Positions 49,021 to 57,494 of a DNA stretch of 64,000 nt are shown one piece after another. The DNA comes from Acidobacteriota bacterium (GTDB lineage: Bacteria; Acidobacteriota; Terriglobia; Bryobacterales; Bryobacteraceae), in contig JAPKYZ010000026.1 in the NCBI GenBank assembly GCA_026394055.1, forward strand, positions 1 to 64,000, given 5' to 3'. Each line of letters starts with the position of its first letter. Within the stretch, counting starts at the first letter, position 1. The notes beneath the pieces are model-generated. The model did not search any database, was not told the DNA's origin, and saw only the letters and a program-made list of their open reading frames with translations. A program made the position numbers and the translations under genes.

Positions 49021-50187
49021 ATGGGGCAGCCGGTGGCCTCACGCCGGGCGCTGTCCGGGCTGTTTTTGTCCGGCCTGTTCCTGGCGTTTCCGGGCGTGAT
49101 CCTGGTGGCCTGGGACTACCAGCGCAGCTCAGACTATGCGGCGATGGGGCTCTACTTCCTGTTCATGAACCTGGGCGTGCTGCTGGCGGTGCAGTCGGCC
49201 CGGGTGCTGCTGAAGCATCGCGGGATCAAGACGCTGCTGGCCACTGGCTGTCTGTTGGCGGCGGGCTGCCTGGTGGTACTGGCGTTTGTGGCTCCACCGG
49301 CTCCGGTGGCTTGGCGGTGGGCGGCTTTGTTCGGAATGGGCGCGGCGGCGGGACTTCTGAATGCCGGGGTGTTTCAACTGCTGGCGGTGGCCTACGAGCG
49401 GGCTCCGGCGGCCACCATGAACTTGGCGGGCATCTTGTTTGGTGGAGGCTGCCTGGCGGGCTGCCTGTTGGTGGGCGCCGGGATCGGCACCTATGGCCTG
49501 TGGTTGCCGGTGGCTCTGTTTGGAGTGGTCTCGGCGGGCTTTGGCGTCTGGTATTTGCGGCGCCCCTTTCCTGCGGCGATCGTACCGGAGACGGTCCCGA
49601 CCGCCCGGGCCGTCGAAGCCTTCCGGTCCCCGGCAGCGATTCTGCTGGCGCTGCTGCTGTTCTTCCAGTTTGGAAACGAGTGGGCGATCGCGGCTTGGCT
49701 GCCGCTGTTTCTGGTGCAACGGCTGGGCGTCAGCCCGGGGGCGGGCCTGTGGCTGCTCTCGCTCTACTGGCTGTCGATCCTGCTGGGCCGGATTGTGATC
49801 CAGGCTCTGCTGGACCGGATCCGGCATGGGCGGCTGCTGTTCTTTAGCATCGCGGCGGCACTGTTCGGCTGCACCATTCTGGCGTCCACCAACAACCTGA
49901 CCGGCGCGGGCGTGGCCGTGGTGGCCACGGGCTTAGGCTTTGCGGCCGTCTATCCGCTGGTGGTGGAACGGGTGGGGTCGCGGTTTAACTACTATCACCC
50001 GGTCTACTTTAACGGCATCTTCTCGGTGGCCTTTACGGGAGGCCTGCTGGCTCCGTGGCTGGTGGGCGTGTTGGCGAGTTCGATCGGCATTGGCGCGGTG
50101 ATGCTGGTGGCCGTCATCTGCACCTTGGCGGTTTTCGTGCTGCTGGTGCTGATTTGGGTGGAATCAAAATTGAACCCGGTGGATTGA
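49021..50187 (+). CDS. MFS transporter
   Basis: 388 residues from ATG 49021 (GGAG upstream); ATG 48997, GTG 48979 and ATG 48940 are further possibilities. Twelve spans: SGLFLSGLFLAFPGVILVAWDY opens and VMLVAVICTLAVFVLLVLIWV closes. The second-half signature WLLSLYWLSILLGRIVIQALLDRIRHGR fits the MFS loop 8-9. Its closest pattern is the fucose permease-like group, so a sugar substrate is possible but not shown. Six bases separate its stop from the DacB start, suggesting one transcript. Confidence 0.85.
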   Translation: MGQPVASRRALSGLFLSGLFLAFPGVILVAWDYQRSSDYAAMGLYFLFMNLGVLLAVQSARVLLKHRGIKTLLATGCLLAAGCLVVLAFVAPPAPVAWRWAALFGMGAAAGLLNAGVFQLLAVAYERAPAATMNLAGILFGGGCLAGCLLVGAGIGTYGLWLPVALFGVVSAGFGVWYLRRPFPAAIVPETVPTARAVEAFRSPAAILLALLLFFQFGNEWAIAAWLPLFLVQRLGVSPGAGLWLLSLYWLSILLGRIVIQALLDRIRHGRLLFFSIAAALFGCTILASTNNLTGAGVAVVATGLGFAAVYPLVVERVGSRFNYYHPVYFNGIFSVAFTGGLLAPWLVGVLASSIGIGAVMLVAVICTLAVFVLLVLIWVESKLNPVD

Positions 50188-50192
50188 GGAAG

Positions 50193-51677
50193 ATGAGACG
50201 CATTCGTGGGGCCTGGCGGGGCTTGGCGGCGGGATTGTGGGCGGCGGCGGAATTGTGCGCCCAGGGCGAGTTTGCGCCGCGGCTGGCGGAGCTGTTGAGC
50301 AGCACGCCGGGTGCCGCGCGGACGCACTGGGGGGTCCAGGTGATCCAGCTCGAGACCGGCGCGACGCTGGCGGAGTTGAACGCCCAGCAGTACTTTGTCC
50401 CGGCCTCCAACCTGAAGCTCTTTGCGAGCGCCCTGGCCCTGCTGCGGCTGGGCCCGGACTACCGCTTTTCGACCAGCATCCGCCGCGATGCCAATGGCGA
50501 TCTGCGGCTGGTGGGCGGCGGGGACCCTTCGATGTCGGCCCGCGCCTACCCTTACGCCAAAGGTCCGGACCCAGGGGAGCCGCTGGCAATCATCGAGGCA
50601 ATGGCCGACGCCCTGGTGGCTGCGGGCCTAAAAGAAGTGCCCGGCGACGTCGTGGGCGATGATTCGCGCTGGGTGTGGTCACCGTACCCGGAAGGCTGGG
50701 CGGTGGACGACACCATCTTCGAGAGCGGCGCGCCGGTGAGCGCATTGACGCTGAACGACAACACGATCGACATCACCCTCACGCCGGGTGCGGCGGCGGG
50801 TGACCTGGCCCGGCTCAGCTCAAAACCAGCGCTCGAGTACTTTACGATCGACAACCGCGTCCGGACCGAAGCCGGGGAGCGCAAGCTGGAGCTCTACCGC
50901 GACGGACCCGGGCAGCTGCGGCTGGTGGGCCGCCTCGCGCCCGGTGGCCCCGGCCGCACCATCACGGTGGCGGTGGACGATCCGGCCCAGTTTGCCGCCG
51001 TGGCGCTCTACGACGCGTTGACCCGGCGCGGGGTGGTGATCCACGGGCGCCCCCGGGCGCGGCATCAGGCGCCCAACGGCAAGACCGGCTCTGCCAGCCG
51101 CATTGAGGAGGGACAACTGCTGTGGCAGCGCCCCTCGCCACCGCTGCCGGAACTATTAGGCGTGCTCGACAAGGTGAGTCAGAATCTGCATGCCGAAATG
51201 ATCCTGCGGGAAGTGGCCTGGCAGTCGGCCGGGGACGGCGCGTTGGGGACCGGCTTGGAGGAGTTGAAGAAGCTACTAGGAGAGATCGGCATCGCGCCGG
51301 ATGGCTACGATATTCGCGATGGCAGCGGCTTGTCCCGGATGTCGCTTTTGACTCCGGAGACCACGGTAAAGCTGCTCCAACATATGCACCAAAGCCCGCA
51401 CCGCGACCTTTGGCTGAGCCTGCTGCCGGTAGGCGGGGTGGATGGCACGCTCGAGAACCGTTTTAAGTCGAAAAGCCTGCCGGCTCGCGATCGGTCGCGC
51501 GGAGAACTGGTGCGCGCCAAGACGGGGTCACTGGCGCACATCAATACGCTAGCGGGCTACATTGAATCGAAGACCTACGGACGCCTGGCGATGTCGATCA
51601 TGGCCAATGCCTCGCAGGTGCCATCCGCCGAGATCCGCGCCGCCATTGATAGACTGTGTGTGGAGCTAAGCAAGTAA
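50193..51677 (+). CDS. dacB: D-alanyl-D-alanine carboxypeptidase/endopeptidase (PBP4, DacB type)
   Basis: 494 residues from ATG 50193 with GAGGA upstream. A signal peptide (MRRIRGAWRGLAAGLWAAAELCAQ, first 24) exports it to the periplasm, where it trims peptidoglycan peptides and cuts cross-links. Active-site motifs of the class C PBP are present: SxxK in VPASNLKLFAS, SxN in DKVSQNLHAEM, and KTG in VRAKTGSLAHINTLAGY. The large insertion between SxxK and SxN with LVGGGDPSMSA and DGRDDSRWVWSPYPEGW-like segments is the PBP4 hallmark. It lies between the MFS gene and fmdB. Confidence 0.93.
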   Translation: MRRIRGAWRGLAAGLWAAAELCAQGEFAPRLAELLSSTPGAARTHWGVQVIQLETGATLAELNAQQYFVPASNLKLFASALALLRLGPDYRFSTSIRRDANGDLRLVGGGDPSMSARAYPYAKGPDPGEPLAIIEAMADALVAAGLKEVPGDVVGDDSRWVWSPYPEGWAVDDTIFESGAPVSALTLNDNTIDITLTPGAAAGDLARLSSKPALEYFTIDNRVRTEAGERKLELYRDGPGQLRLVGRLAPGGPGRTITVAVDDPAQFAAVALYDALTRRGVVIHGRPRARHQAPNGKTGSASRIEEGQLLWQRPSPPLPELLGVLDKVSQNLHAEMILREVAWQSAGDGALGTGLEELKKLLGEIGIAPDGYDIRDGSGLSRMSLLTPETTVKLLQHMHQSPHRDLWLSLLPVGGVDGTLENRFKSKSLPARDRSRGELVRAKTGSLAHINTLAGYIESKTYGRLAMSIMANASQVPSAEIRAAIDRLCVELSK

Positions 51678-51905
51678 ATGCCGATTTTTGAATACGCCTG
51701 TCAGAGCTGTGGCAACCAGTTTGAGAAGCTGGTGCGCCGCGCCGATGACGCAGTGGAGTGCCCGGAATGCCAGTCTCAGAAGCTGGCCACGCGCTACTCG
51801 ACGTTTTCCGCGCGCGCCAATGGGATGACCAAAGAGGCGGCTCCGCGCGGCGGCGGCTGCGCGTCCGGCATGTGCCAAACGCCCGGCATGTGCGGCCGGA
51901 ACTAG
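51678..51905 (+). CDS. FmdB family zinc-ribbon protein
   Basis: 75 residues. PIFEYACQSCGNQFEKLV has the first CxxC, and AVECPECQSQKLATRYS the second, forming the FmdB zinc ribbon. The Gly/Cys-rich tail CASGMCQTPGMCGRN is common in acidobacterial FmdB proteins. Possibly a regulatory or chaperone-like protein; function not settled. It abuts the dacB stop (TAA-ATG). Confidence 0.9.
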   Translation: MPIFEYACQSCGNQFEKLVRRADDAVECPECQSQKLATRYSTFSARANGMTKEAAPRGGGCASGMCQTPGMCGRN

Positions 51906-51927
51906 CGTTCGCTTTTCGGGCGAACGC
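51905..51927 (+). terminator. Hairpin at the end of the MFS-dacB-fmdB unit
   Basis: GCGTTCGC (51905-51912) pairs with GCGAACGC (51920-51927) around a TTTTCGG loop, overlapping the fmdB stop. No T-run follows, so it may be an RNA-stability hairpin rather than a terminator. Confidence 0.45.
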
Positions 51928-51978
51928 GGTTGGGGCTTACCTTGGAATCGTCCGCTCACCCGGGGCGGTCCGGCTCCT

Positions 51979-52554
51979 TCAATGTAGGAGCGCTTTAGCG
52001 GCCGGTGCGTCCACCAGGGACCGCAAGTCTCGCGGCGTGGCACAGCCAAAAACCGGGAACGGCTCCACCGGGACGTCCGCGGCTAGGCGGCCCAGAATCT
52101 CCTGGTCATGAAAGCCATCCTTGGCATCGGGCCGCCGCGAATAGCCGCCTGCGTAGCGGACGCGCCCATCGGGGGCAATCACGATCAACAAAGGCGCCGC
52201 CCCAAGTTCCACCTCGCGGTTGGCCCAACGCAGCCGCCGCGCGCCATCGGCCGGGACCATCCGCTCACGAACGCCTCGGATCCCCGGACGCCGCCGCAGA
52301 TAAGCCCGCACCCGATTGGAGCAGTCGCAGCCTTCGGCAAGAACATGGATCATCTGCCATTCGCCGGTGGCCGCCGTCCGGTCCGGGCCTGCGGGACCGC
52401 TTGAAGGACTGGTGAAGGGCAGGTGCCCCGCGCCGAGGGAAGCCAGCAGCATGGAAGGGACAATCATCCCGCATGCCAGGACGCTCCAATGGAACTGTGC
52501 GGGAACACTCACAGGAGGCGTATCGGAGACTTTCTTGACGGGCTTGAATGCCAA
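51979..52554 (-). CDS. RedB-like thioredoxin-fold membrane-anchored protein
   Basis: 191 residues. An N-terminal span (VLACGMIVPSMLLASLGAG) anchors a periplasmic domain. IHVLAEGCDCSNRVRAYLRRR has a CxC near the start of a thioredoxin-like strand-helix. APLLIVIAPDGRVRYAGGYSRR and FPVFGCATPRDLRSLVDA further match the RedB-type pattern. The family is poorly characterised; a redox function is inferred from the fold. It is divergent from lexA, and the 70-base gap holds a palindrome. Confidence 0.6.
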   Translation of the reverse strand: MAFKPVKKVSDTPPVSVPAQFHWSVLACGMIVPSMLLASLGAGHLPFTSPSSGPAGPDRTAATGEWQMIHVLAEGCDCSNRVRAYLRRRPGIRGVRERMVPADGARRLRWANREVELGAAPLLIVIAPDGRVRYAGGYSRRPDAKDGFHDQEILGRLAADVPVEPFPVFGCATPRDLRSLVDAPAAKALLH

Positions 52555-52562
52555 CTGCGCAG

Positions 52563-52578
52563 GTTAGCGTCAGCTAAC
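52563..52578. promoter_or_regulatory. Perfect palindrome between lexA and the RedB-like gene
   Basis: GTTAGC-GTCA-GCTAAC, 6-base arms with a 4-base spacer, nine bases from the RedB-like start and about 26 before the lexA -35. It is a candidate operator for LexA itself or another dimeric repressor; I know no acidobacterial LexA consensus to compare with. Confidence 0.4.
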
Positions 52579-52588
52579 GATATTTCAC

Positions 52589-52617
52589 TTGTATTTCCCC
52601 TTTTGTTCGCCTACACT
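52589..52617 (+). promoter_or_regulatory. Putative lexA promoter
   Basis: TTGTAT (52589-52594), 17-base spacer, TACACT (52612-52617). The start of RNA would fall at or within two bases of ATG 52624, so lexA mRNA may be leaderless; no ribosome site is seen. Confidence 0.5.
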
Positions 52618-52623
52618 TAAGGC

Positions 52624-53280
52624 ATGGCATTGACCCGCCGGCAGAAAGAAGTGCTCGACTTCATTGCACACTTCGTGCAAGACAATCAATACAGCCCCAG
52701 TTATGAAGAAATTGCAACGGGGTTGGACCTGGCATCGCTTGCCACCGTGCACAAACATATCCAGGCACTGGAAACAAAACGCTACTTGAAGCGCGGCTTC
52801 AACCAATCCCGTTCGATTGAGCTGGCGGAGAAGTATTTCCAGGAACAGAAACAGTTTGCAGAACGCGCACCCGCCATGATGCGGCCGGTGGCGGTGATGC
52901 CGTCGGTGCCGTTGCTAGGCCGGATTGCGGCCGGGGCCCCGGTGGAGGCAGTGGCCGGTAACGCCACGCTTGAGTTTGGTGACTTTGCCGGCGCCGGGGA
53001 CACTTATGCCTTGGAAGTCCGCGGCGATTCGATGATCGACGACCACATCATGTCCGGCGACTTTGTCTTGATTAAACGGACCCGGGAAGTCCGCGATGGA
53101 GATATCGTGGTGGCCTTGGTGGGCGGGGCAGAGTCCACCTTGAAACGCTTTTATCGCGAGCCCGATGGACGCGCGCGGCTCCAGCCGGCCAATTCGGCCA
53201 TGGGCCCGATTTTGGTGCCGATGGATCAGTTGGAGATCCAGGGCAAATTGCTGGCCGTGCTCCGCAAATACGGCCGCTAG
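52624..53280 (+). CDS. lexA: LexA repressor
   Basis: 218 residues. The N-terminal winged helix is LTRRQKEVLDFIAHFVQDNQYSPSYEEIAT through ATVHKHIQALETKRYLKR. The autocleavage site is the Ala-Gly bond in GRIAAGAPVEA; the catalytic Ser is in VRGDSMIDDHI and the Lys in ESTLKRFYRE. LexA represses SOS genes until RecA triggers self-cleavage. The recognition helix differs from E. coli, so its operator will differ too. pcrA/uvrD and the MrfA helicase in this window are plausible members of its regulon, but no common site was found by eye. Confidence 0.95.
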   Translation: MALTRRQKEVLDFIAHFVQDNQYSPSYEEIATGLDLASLATVHKHIQALETKRYLKRGFNQSRSIELAEKYFQEQKQFAERAPAMMRPVAVMPSVPLLGRIAAGAPVEAVAGNATLEFGDFAGAGDTYALEVRGDSMIDDHIMSGDFVLIKRTREVRDGDIVVALVGGAESTLKRFYREPDGRARLQPANSAMGPILVPMDQLEIQGKLLAVLRKYGR

Positions 53281-53410
53281 AGCACAACCAGTAACGGCAA
53301 AATGCGCGGCGGAGGCAGTTGGCCATCTGCCGCGCAAACGATTGCGCTACTGGACCCGCCGTCCATCAGAGAGATGGTGACGGGCTAGCAGATAACTGGT
53401 GTAGAACTGA

Positions 53411-53851
53411 TTACAGGCCGTAGCGGGACTTCACTAAGTCTTCCGCGCGGGACCAATCGTCCAGAGCCCGGCCATCCCGGCGGCCGCCCTCCAGCCACAG
53501 CTGATAAGCGACACGCGAGATCTCATCGCTCAGCGCGGCCAGGCTGACGGTTTCCGTGGGAACCGAGTGGGTCACGATCAGCGGCTCGGGCGTTGGCGCC
53601 GGGGCGGCTGTCTCCGGAATTACCGTCTTAGCCACAGCTTTCACCGCTTTGGCCTTGACCGGCGTGGACTTGCTCGCAGCCTTGGGGCTGGCTGCTTTGG
53701 GGGTAACGGCTTTCGGGGCAGACACAGCGGGCGCCTCGACGGCCTTGGCCGGTTTCACTGCTTTGGTGGCCTTGACAGCCTTGGCTGTCAACGGAGCTAC
53801 AACCTCCGGCTGAGAGACTGCTTCCGCTTTGATTGTTCGCTTAGTGGGCAT
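53411..53851 (-). CDS. DUF2934 protein with long Ala/Lys/Pro-rich linker
   Basis: 146 residues. The first 75 or so are low-complexity (AVKATKAVKPAKAVEAPAVS, KAASPKAASKSTPVKAKAVK), H1-like and probably disordered. The last 40 (EISRVAYQLWLEGGRRDGRA through DDWSRAEDLVKSRYGL) are a DUF2934 domain, a small helical unit frequent in Acidobacteria and rhizobia. A nucleic-acid-binding role is suggested by the basic tail, not shown. The gene stands alone, divergent from the GMC oxidoreductase. Confidence 0.8.
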   Translation of the reverse strand: MPTKRTIKAEAVSQPEVVAPLTAKAVKATKAVKPAKAVEAPAVSAPKAVTPKAASPKAASKSTPVKAKAVKAVAKTVIPETAAPAPTPEPLIVTHSVPTETVSLAALSDEISRVAYQLWLEGGRRDGRALDDWSRAEDLVKSRYGL

Positions 53852-53978
53852 GGTTTGTCCTTTTTGCTGGTACGACAGAGTGGAAAAATCAGCGTGGAGC
53901 TTCCAGTATAAAACAAAACGATCTAAGTTTGTTCTTCCAGCCCCCTTACGCGGGTATCAACTGCGATATGCTTCTCCG

Positions 53979-55694
53979 ATGTTGCAAATTCAGCGCAGGC
54001 AGGAAGTGGCCGATGTTCTGGTGATCGGCTCCGGTGCCGGTGGCGGCACCATGACCCACGTGCTAGCCAACAAAGGCGTCAACGTGACGCTGCTGGAGGC
54101 CGGTCCGGGGCTGAACCCCGCCAAGGACTACAAGGAGCACATGTGGCCCCATCAAGTGGACCACCGCGGCGCCGGCACAGGCAAGAACTACCAGGGTCAG
54201 GAAGAGTTCGCCTTCGGGTACTTTCTGGCGCCCAATGGCTATTGGGAGATTGAGGGCGAGCCCTACACCACCGCCCCTGGTACGACGTTCCGCTGGTTCC
54301 GCAGCCGCATTCTGGGTGGCCGGACCAACCACTACGGCCGCATCTCGCTGCGCTTTGCCGACTACGATTTCAAGCCCTACTCCACCGATGGCCTGGGCGA
54401 CGATTGGCCCATCACCTACGACGAGATCGCGCCCTACTACGACAAGGCAGAATCGTTCATTGGCATCACTGGCACCAAGGAGAACATCCGGTCCGCCCCG
54501 GATGGCATCTTCCAGACGCCGCCCCCGCCCCGCGTCCATGAGCATCTGGTGAAAGCCTCCTGCGACCGGTTGAAGATCCCCTGCATTCCGTCGCGCATGG
54601 CCATCATCACCAAGAACCACAACGGCCGCGCGGCTTGCCACTACTGCGGCCAGTGCGGCCGCGGCTGCGTGACGGCGTCCAACTATTCATCGAGCCAAGT
54701 GCAGATCTTCCCCGCCATGAAGACCGGCCGCGTCAACCTGATCAACAACGCCATGGTGCGGGAGCTGATCACGGATTCCACCGGCAAAGTGGTGGCGGTC
54801 AGCTATATCGATAAGCTCACGCGGCAGGAAAAGCAGATCAAGTGCCGCAGCGTGGTGCTGGCGGCCAGCGCCTGCGAATCGGCGCGGCTGCTGCTGAACT
54901 CGAAATCGGCCCGGCATTCGAATGGCTTGGCCAATGGCTCGGGCGTGGTGGGCCGCTACTTGACGGACTCTGTCGGCTACGGTTTGTCGGGCTACATCCC
55001 GGCGCTCGAAGGCTTGCAAAAACACGATTCCGACGGCATCGGCGGCATGCACCTCTACATCCCGTGGTGGGAGTGGGCCAAGAAGAACAAGGATTTCCCT
55101 CGCGGCTATCACGTCGAAATCGGCGGCGGGTTCGGCATGCCGCAAGTGGGCAGCTTCCATAGCCAGTGCCGCCGGCACGAAGGCTACGGCGCAGCGCTCA
55201 AGCAGAACATCGCACGCGAGTACGGCGCCTTCGTCGGCCTTGCCGGCCGGGGCGAGATGGTGCCCAATGAGCACACGTTCATGGAAGTGGACCCCAACGT
55301 GGTCGACCGCTTCGGCATCCCGGTCCCGCGCTTCCACTTCCGCTGGAGCGAGTACGAGTACAAGCAGGTGAAGCACATGCACGACACCTTCACCAACATC
55401 ATCGAAGGCATGGGCGGCCGCGTGATGGGCCTGCGCAATCCGGAGCGCGAAGGCTCTGGGATCAGCGCCGGCGGCTCCATCATTCACGAACTGGGCACGG
55501 TCCGCATGGGCGATGACCCGAAGAAGTCCGTGCTGAACAAGTACTGCCAAGCGCACGAAGTGAAGAACCTGTTCGTGGCCGACGCGGCACCCTTTGTGTC
55601 GAACCCCGACAAGAACCCCACGCTCACCATCTGCGCCCTGGCGTGGCGCACCGCTGATTATCTGGCCGAGGAATTGAGGAAGGGCAATGTCTAA
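53979..55694 (+). CDS. GMC family oxidoreductase
   Basis: 571 residues from ATG 53979; the frame is open to 53829 but overlaps the divergent gene. ADVLVIGSGAGGGTMTHVLA is the FAD-binding dinucleotide motif. RILGGRTNHYGRISLRF and a cysteine cluster (CHYCGQCGRGCVTAS) are typical of the GMC subgroup that pairs with a subunit-3-like partner. The C-terminal active His/Asn region is IHELGTVRMGDDP through NLFVADAAPFVSNPDKNPTLTI (in parts). It oxidises an alcohol or sugar, probably passing electrons to a cytochrome. It overlaps the partner gene by eight bases. Confidence 0.92.
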   Translation: MLQIQRRQEVADVLVIGSGAGGGTMTHVLANKGVNVTLLEAGPGLNPAKDYKEHMWPHQVDHRGAGTGKNYQGQEEFAFGYFLAPNGYWEIEGEPYTTAPGTTFRWFRSRILGGRTNHYGRISLRFADYDFKPYSTDGLGDDWPITYDEIAPYYDKAESFIGITGTKENIRSAPDGIFQTPPPPRVHEHLVKASCDRLKIPCIPSRMAIITKNHNGRAACHYCGQCGRGCVTASNYSSSQVQIFPAMKTGRVNLINNAMVRELITDSTGKVVAVSYIDKLTRQEKQIKCRSVVLAASACESARLLLNSKSARHSNGLANGSGVVGRYLTDSVGYGLSGYIPALEGLQKHDSDGIGGMHLYIPWWEWAKKNKDFPRGYHVEIGGGFGMPQVGSFHSQCRRHEGYGAALKQNIAREYGAFVGLAGRGEMVPNEHTFMEVDPNVVDRFGIPVPRFHFRWSEYEYKQVKHMHDTFTNIIEGMGGRVMGLRNPEREGSGISAGGSIIHELGTVRMGDDPKKSVLNKYCQAHEVKNLFVADAAPFVSNPDKNPTLTICALAWRTADYLAEELRKGNV

Positions 55695-56289
55695 CCAACC
55701 GGAACTGAATCCTGCCGAGATGACGGCCGCCGAGGAAGTGTCGCGCCGTGATCTGCTGCGCAATGTCGCGTTGGCGGCGACGCTGGGTGGCCTGGAACCG
55801 CTGGCCGCTCAGCACGTCCACCAGATGGCCGCCGCCGACAAGAAGGGCGGGGTCTACACGCCCAAGCTCTTCAAAGAAGTCGAGTGGAAGTCCGTCGAAG
55901 CCTTCGCCGAGGTCGTGATGCCCGGCGCATCAAAGGGCGGCGCCAAAGAGTTCATCGACCTGATCTGCAGTGCCAACCCCACGCTCGCCGCCACCTGGAC
56001 GGGCGGCTTGGCATGGATGACCGTGCGCCTGGGCAAACCGTTCCATCTGGCCGCGGCGGCGGAGCAGACGGCACTGCTCGACCAGATCGCCTTCCGCAAA
56101 AACAACTCCCCCGCCCTGGCCGCCGGGATCAACTTCTTTGATCTGGCCCGTCGCATGGTGGTGGACGCCTACTACACCTCGGCTGTGGGTACTGCTGAGT
56201 TGGGGTATCTGGGCAACAAGGGCATGAGCGAGTTTAAGGTGCCAGGCGATGCCGTGGCTTATGCGATGCGGCGGGCGGGGCTGGCGTAG
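55687..56289 (+). CDS. Gluconate 2-dehydrogenase subunit 3 family protein
   Basis: 200 residues. SRRDLLRNVALAATLGGL is a Tat leader. VEAFAEVVMPGASKGGAKEFID and the C-terminal segment ELGYLGNKGMSEFKVPG are hallmarks of the small subunit of membrane-bound gluconate dehydrogenases. It probably helps export and mature the GMC flavoprotein, which has no leader of its own, and they likely leave the cytoplasm together. Start overlaps the GMC gene by eight bases. The next gene, Mrr, abuts its stop although it is functionally unrelated. Confidence 0.9.
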   Translation: MSNQPELNPAEMTAAEEVSRRDLLRNVALAATLGGLEPLAAQHVHQMAAADKKGGVYTPKLFKEVEWKSVEAFAEVVMPGASKGGAKEFIDLICSANPTLAATWTGGLAWMTVRLGKPFHLAAAAEQTALLDQIAFRKNNSPALAAGINFFDLARRMVVDAYYTSAVGTAELGYLGNKGMSEFKVPGDAVAYAMRRAGLA

Positions 56290-57216
56290 GTGGCCGTCCC
56301 GGACTACCAGTCATTGATGCGACCCGTCCTCGAGGCACTTCAGGACGGGTCGGAGAAGACAGCTATCCGCTTGCGTGCCGAGATTGCCGCGGCACTCGGC
56401 TTAAGTCAGGAAGACCTCTCGGAGCGCCTTGCGAGCGACCGCCAGAGCGTTTTTGCAAATCGGGTGGGCTGGGCTCAGACGTACCTTTCCAAAGCCTGTG
56501 CGATCGAGCGGGTGAAGCGAGGGGTGTTTCGCATCACGGCCAGAGGGCGCGATCTACTGAGACAGAGCGATCAGCGAATCACTGTCGGAACTTTAGAACA
56601 GTTCCCCGAGTTCCTCAAGTTCTATGAACGGGGAAGCAGTTCATCGGAATCTGGGCCATCGCTAACTGAGCCAACGGTTCAAATTGAGCCGTCGAAGGAA
56701 ACACCGCAGGAGCGCATGCAATCCGGCTTCGATGAGTTGCAGCAAGCGCTTCAAAGCGATTTACTGGAGGCCGTGCGAGGGGTCACGCCGGCACACTTCG
56801 AAAAGATCGTGCTGGATCTCCTCGTAGCTATGGGGTATGGGGGCAGCCTGGAGAATGCGGGTGAGGTGGTCGGCCAGTCAGGTGATGACGGCATCGACGG
56901 CATCATCAAGGAGGACAAGCTAGGTCTCGATATCGTCTACATCCAAGCCAAGCGCTGGAAGGATTCAGTGGGCCGCCCCGTCGTCCAAGCGTTTGCTGGC
57001 AGCCTCGAAGGTCAGCGTGCCCGCAAGGGTGTGTTGTTGACCACTTCCACCTTCTCTAAAGACGCCGTCGAGTACGTCAAGCGCATCGAAAAGAAGATCG
57101 TACTGATCGATGGTGAGCGGCTAGCCAAGCTGATGATCGAGCATAATGTCGGGGTGACGGTCACCCAGAAGTACGAGCTCAAGAAGATCGACCAGGACTT
57201 CTTCGAGGACGAGTAG
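56290..57216 (+). CDS. mrr: Mrr-type restriction endonuclease
   Basis: 308 residues from GTG 56290, directly after the previous TAG. The N-terminal winged helix (about 5-90; LMRPVLEALQDGSEKTAIRL, NRVGWAQTYLSKACAIERVK, GVFRITARGRDLL) is the Mrr_N DNA-binding domain. A variable linker follows, then Mrr_cat (about 165-280): FEKIVLDLLVAMGYGG, the PD-(D/E)xK core GDDGIDGIIKEDKLGLDIVYIQAKRW with Asp and QAK, and VVQAFAGSLEGQRARKGVLL. Type IV enzymes of this kind cut methylated foreign DNA. The gene has no own modification partner here. It opens a defence-like stretch running to 61918. Confidence 0.9.
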   Translation: MAVPDYQSLMRPVLEALQDGSEKTAIRLRAEIAAALGLSQEDLSERLASDRQSVFANRVGWAQTYLSKACAIERVKRGVFRITARGRDLLRQSDQRITVGTLEQFPEFLKFYERGSSSSESGPSLTEPTVQIEPSKETPQERMQSGFDELQQALQSDLLEAVRGVTPAHFEKIVLDLLVAMGYGGSLENAGEVVGQSGDDGIDGIIKEDKLGLDIVYIQAKRWKDSVGRPVVQAFAGSLEGQRARKGVLLTTSTFSKDAVEYVKRIEKKIVLIDGERLAKLMIEHNVGVTVTQKYELKKIDQDFFEDE

Positions 57217-57217
57217 C

Positions 57218-57307
57218 ATAGATGGCGAAGAGATCATCCGCATCATCTCGGCCCGCGCGGCTGACCACCATAACATCCGCCGATATCAGGAACAGGCCCT
57301 GGACTGA
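57218..57307 (+). pseudogene. BrnT toxin remnant (C-terminal end only)
   Basis: The frame reads IDGEEIIRIISARAADHHNI then RRYQEQALD and TGA. This matches the C-terminal strand-helix of BrnT (RIISAR-x-A-x-x-x-E/NxRxYE). The N-terminal 60 or so residues are missing; the upstream sequence is the 3' end of mrr. A deletion or insertion at about 57217 probably destroyed the toxin. Confidence 0.65.
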
Positions 57308-57446
57308 CGGGGAGAAATCAGCTGTCCGCCAGCTTGCGGCCCGTCAGGCGGCAGGTGATGATTGCCTGATTGGCTACTCCGATATTCCCCGCCTACGCCC
57401 GGAGCAGTTGGCCAGCATGGTCCGGCTTCGCGACGCGCGCCGCTAG
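57222..57446 (+). CDS. BrnA-like antitoxin remnant or orphan
   Basis: 74 residues from ATG 57222, overlapping the BrnT remnant. The second half (WTDGEKSAVRQLAARQAAGD, then YSDIPRLRPEQLASMVRLRD) resembles BrnA-type antitoxins (SDIP-x-L-x-x-EQL). The first 25 residues come from the toxin's overlapping frame and are unlikely to be the true start; no better ATG is visible. It may be unexpressed. Confidence 0.5.
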   Translation: MAKRSSASSRPARLTTITSADIRNRPWTDGEKSAVRQLAARQAAGDDCLIGYSDIPRLRPEQLASMVRLRDARR

Positions 57447-57494
57447 GTGCCGGATGAGTTCTTTTGACTTCAACCACCGCACGGGCACACCGAA

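Noticed and set aside
53829..53978. Extended N-terminus of the GMC oxidoreductase
   Set aside because: Overlaps the start of the divergent DUF2934 gene and has no similarity; ATG 53979 fits the family.
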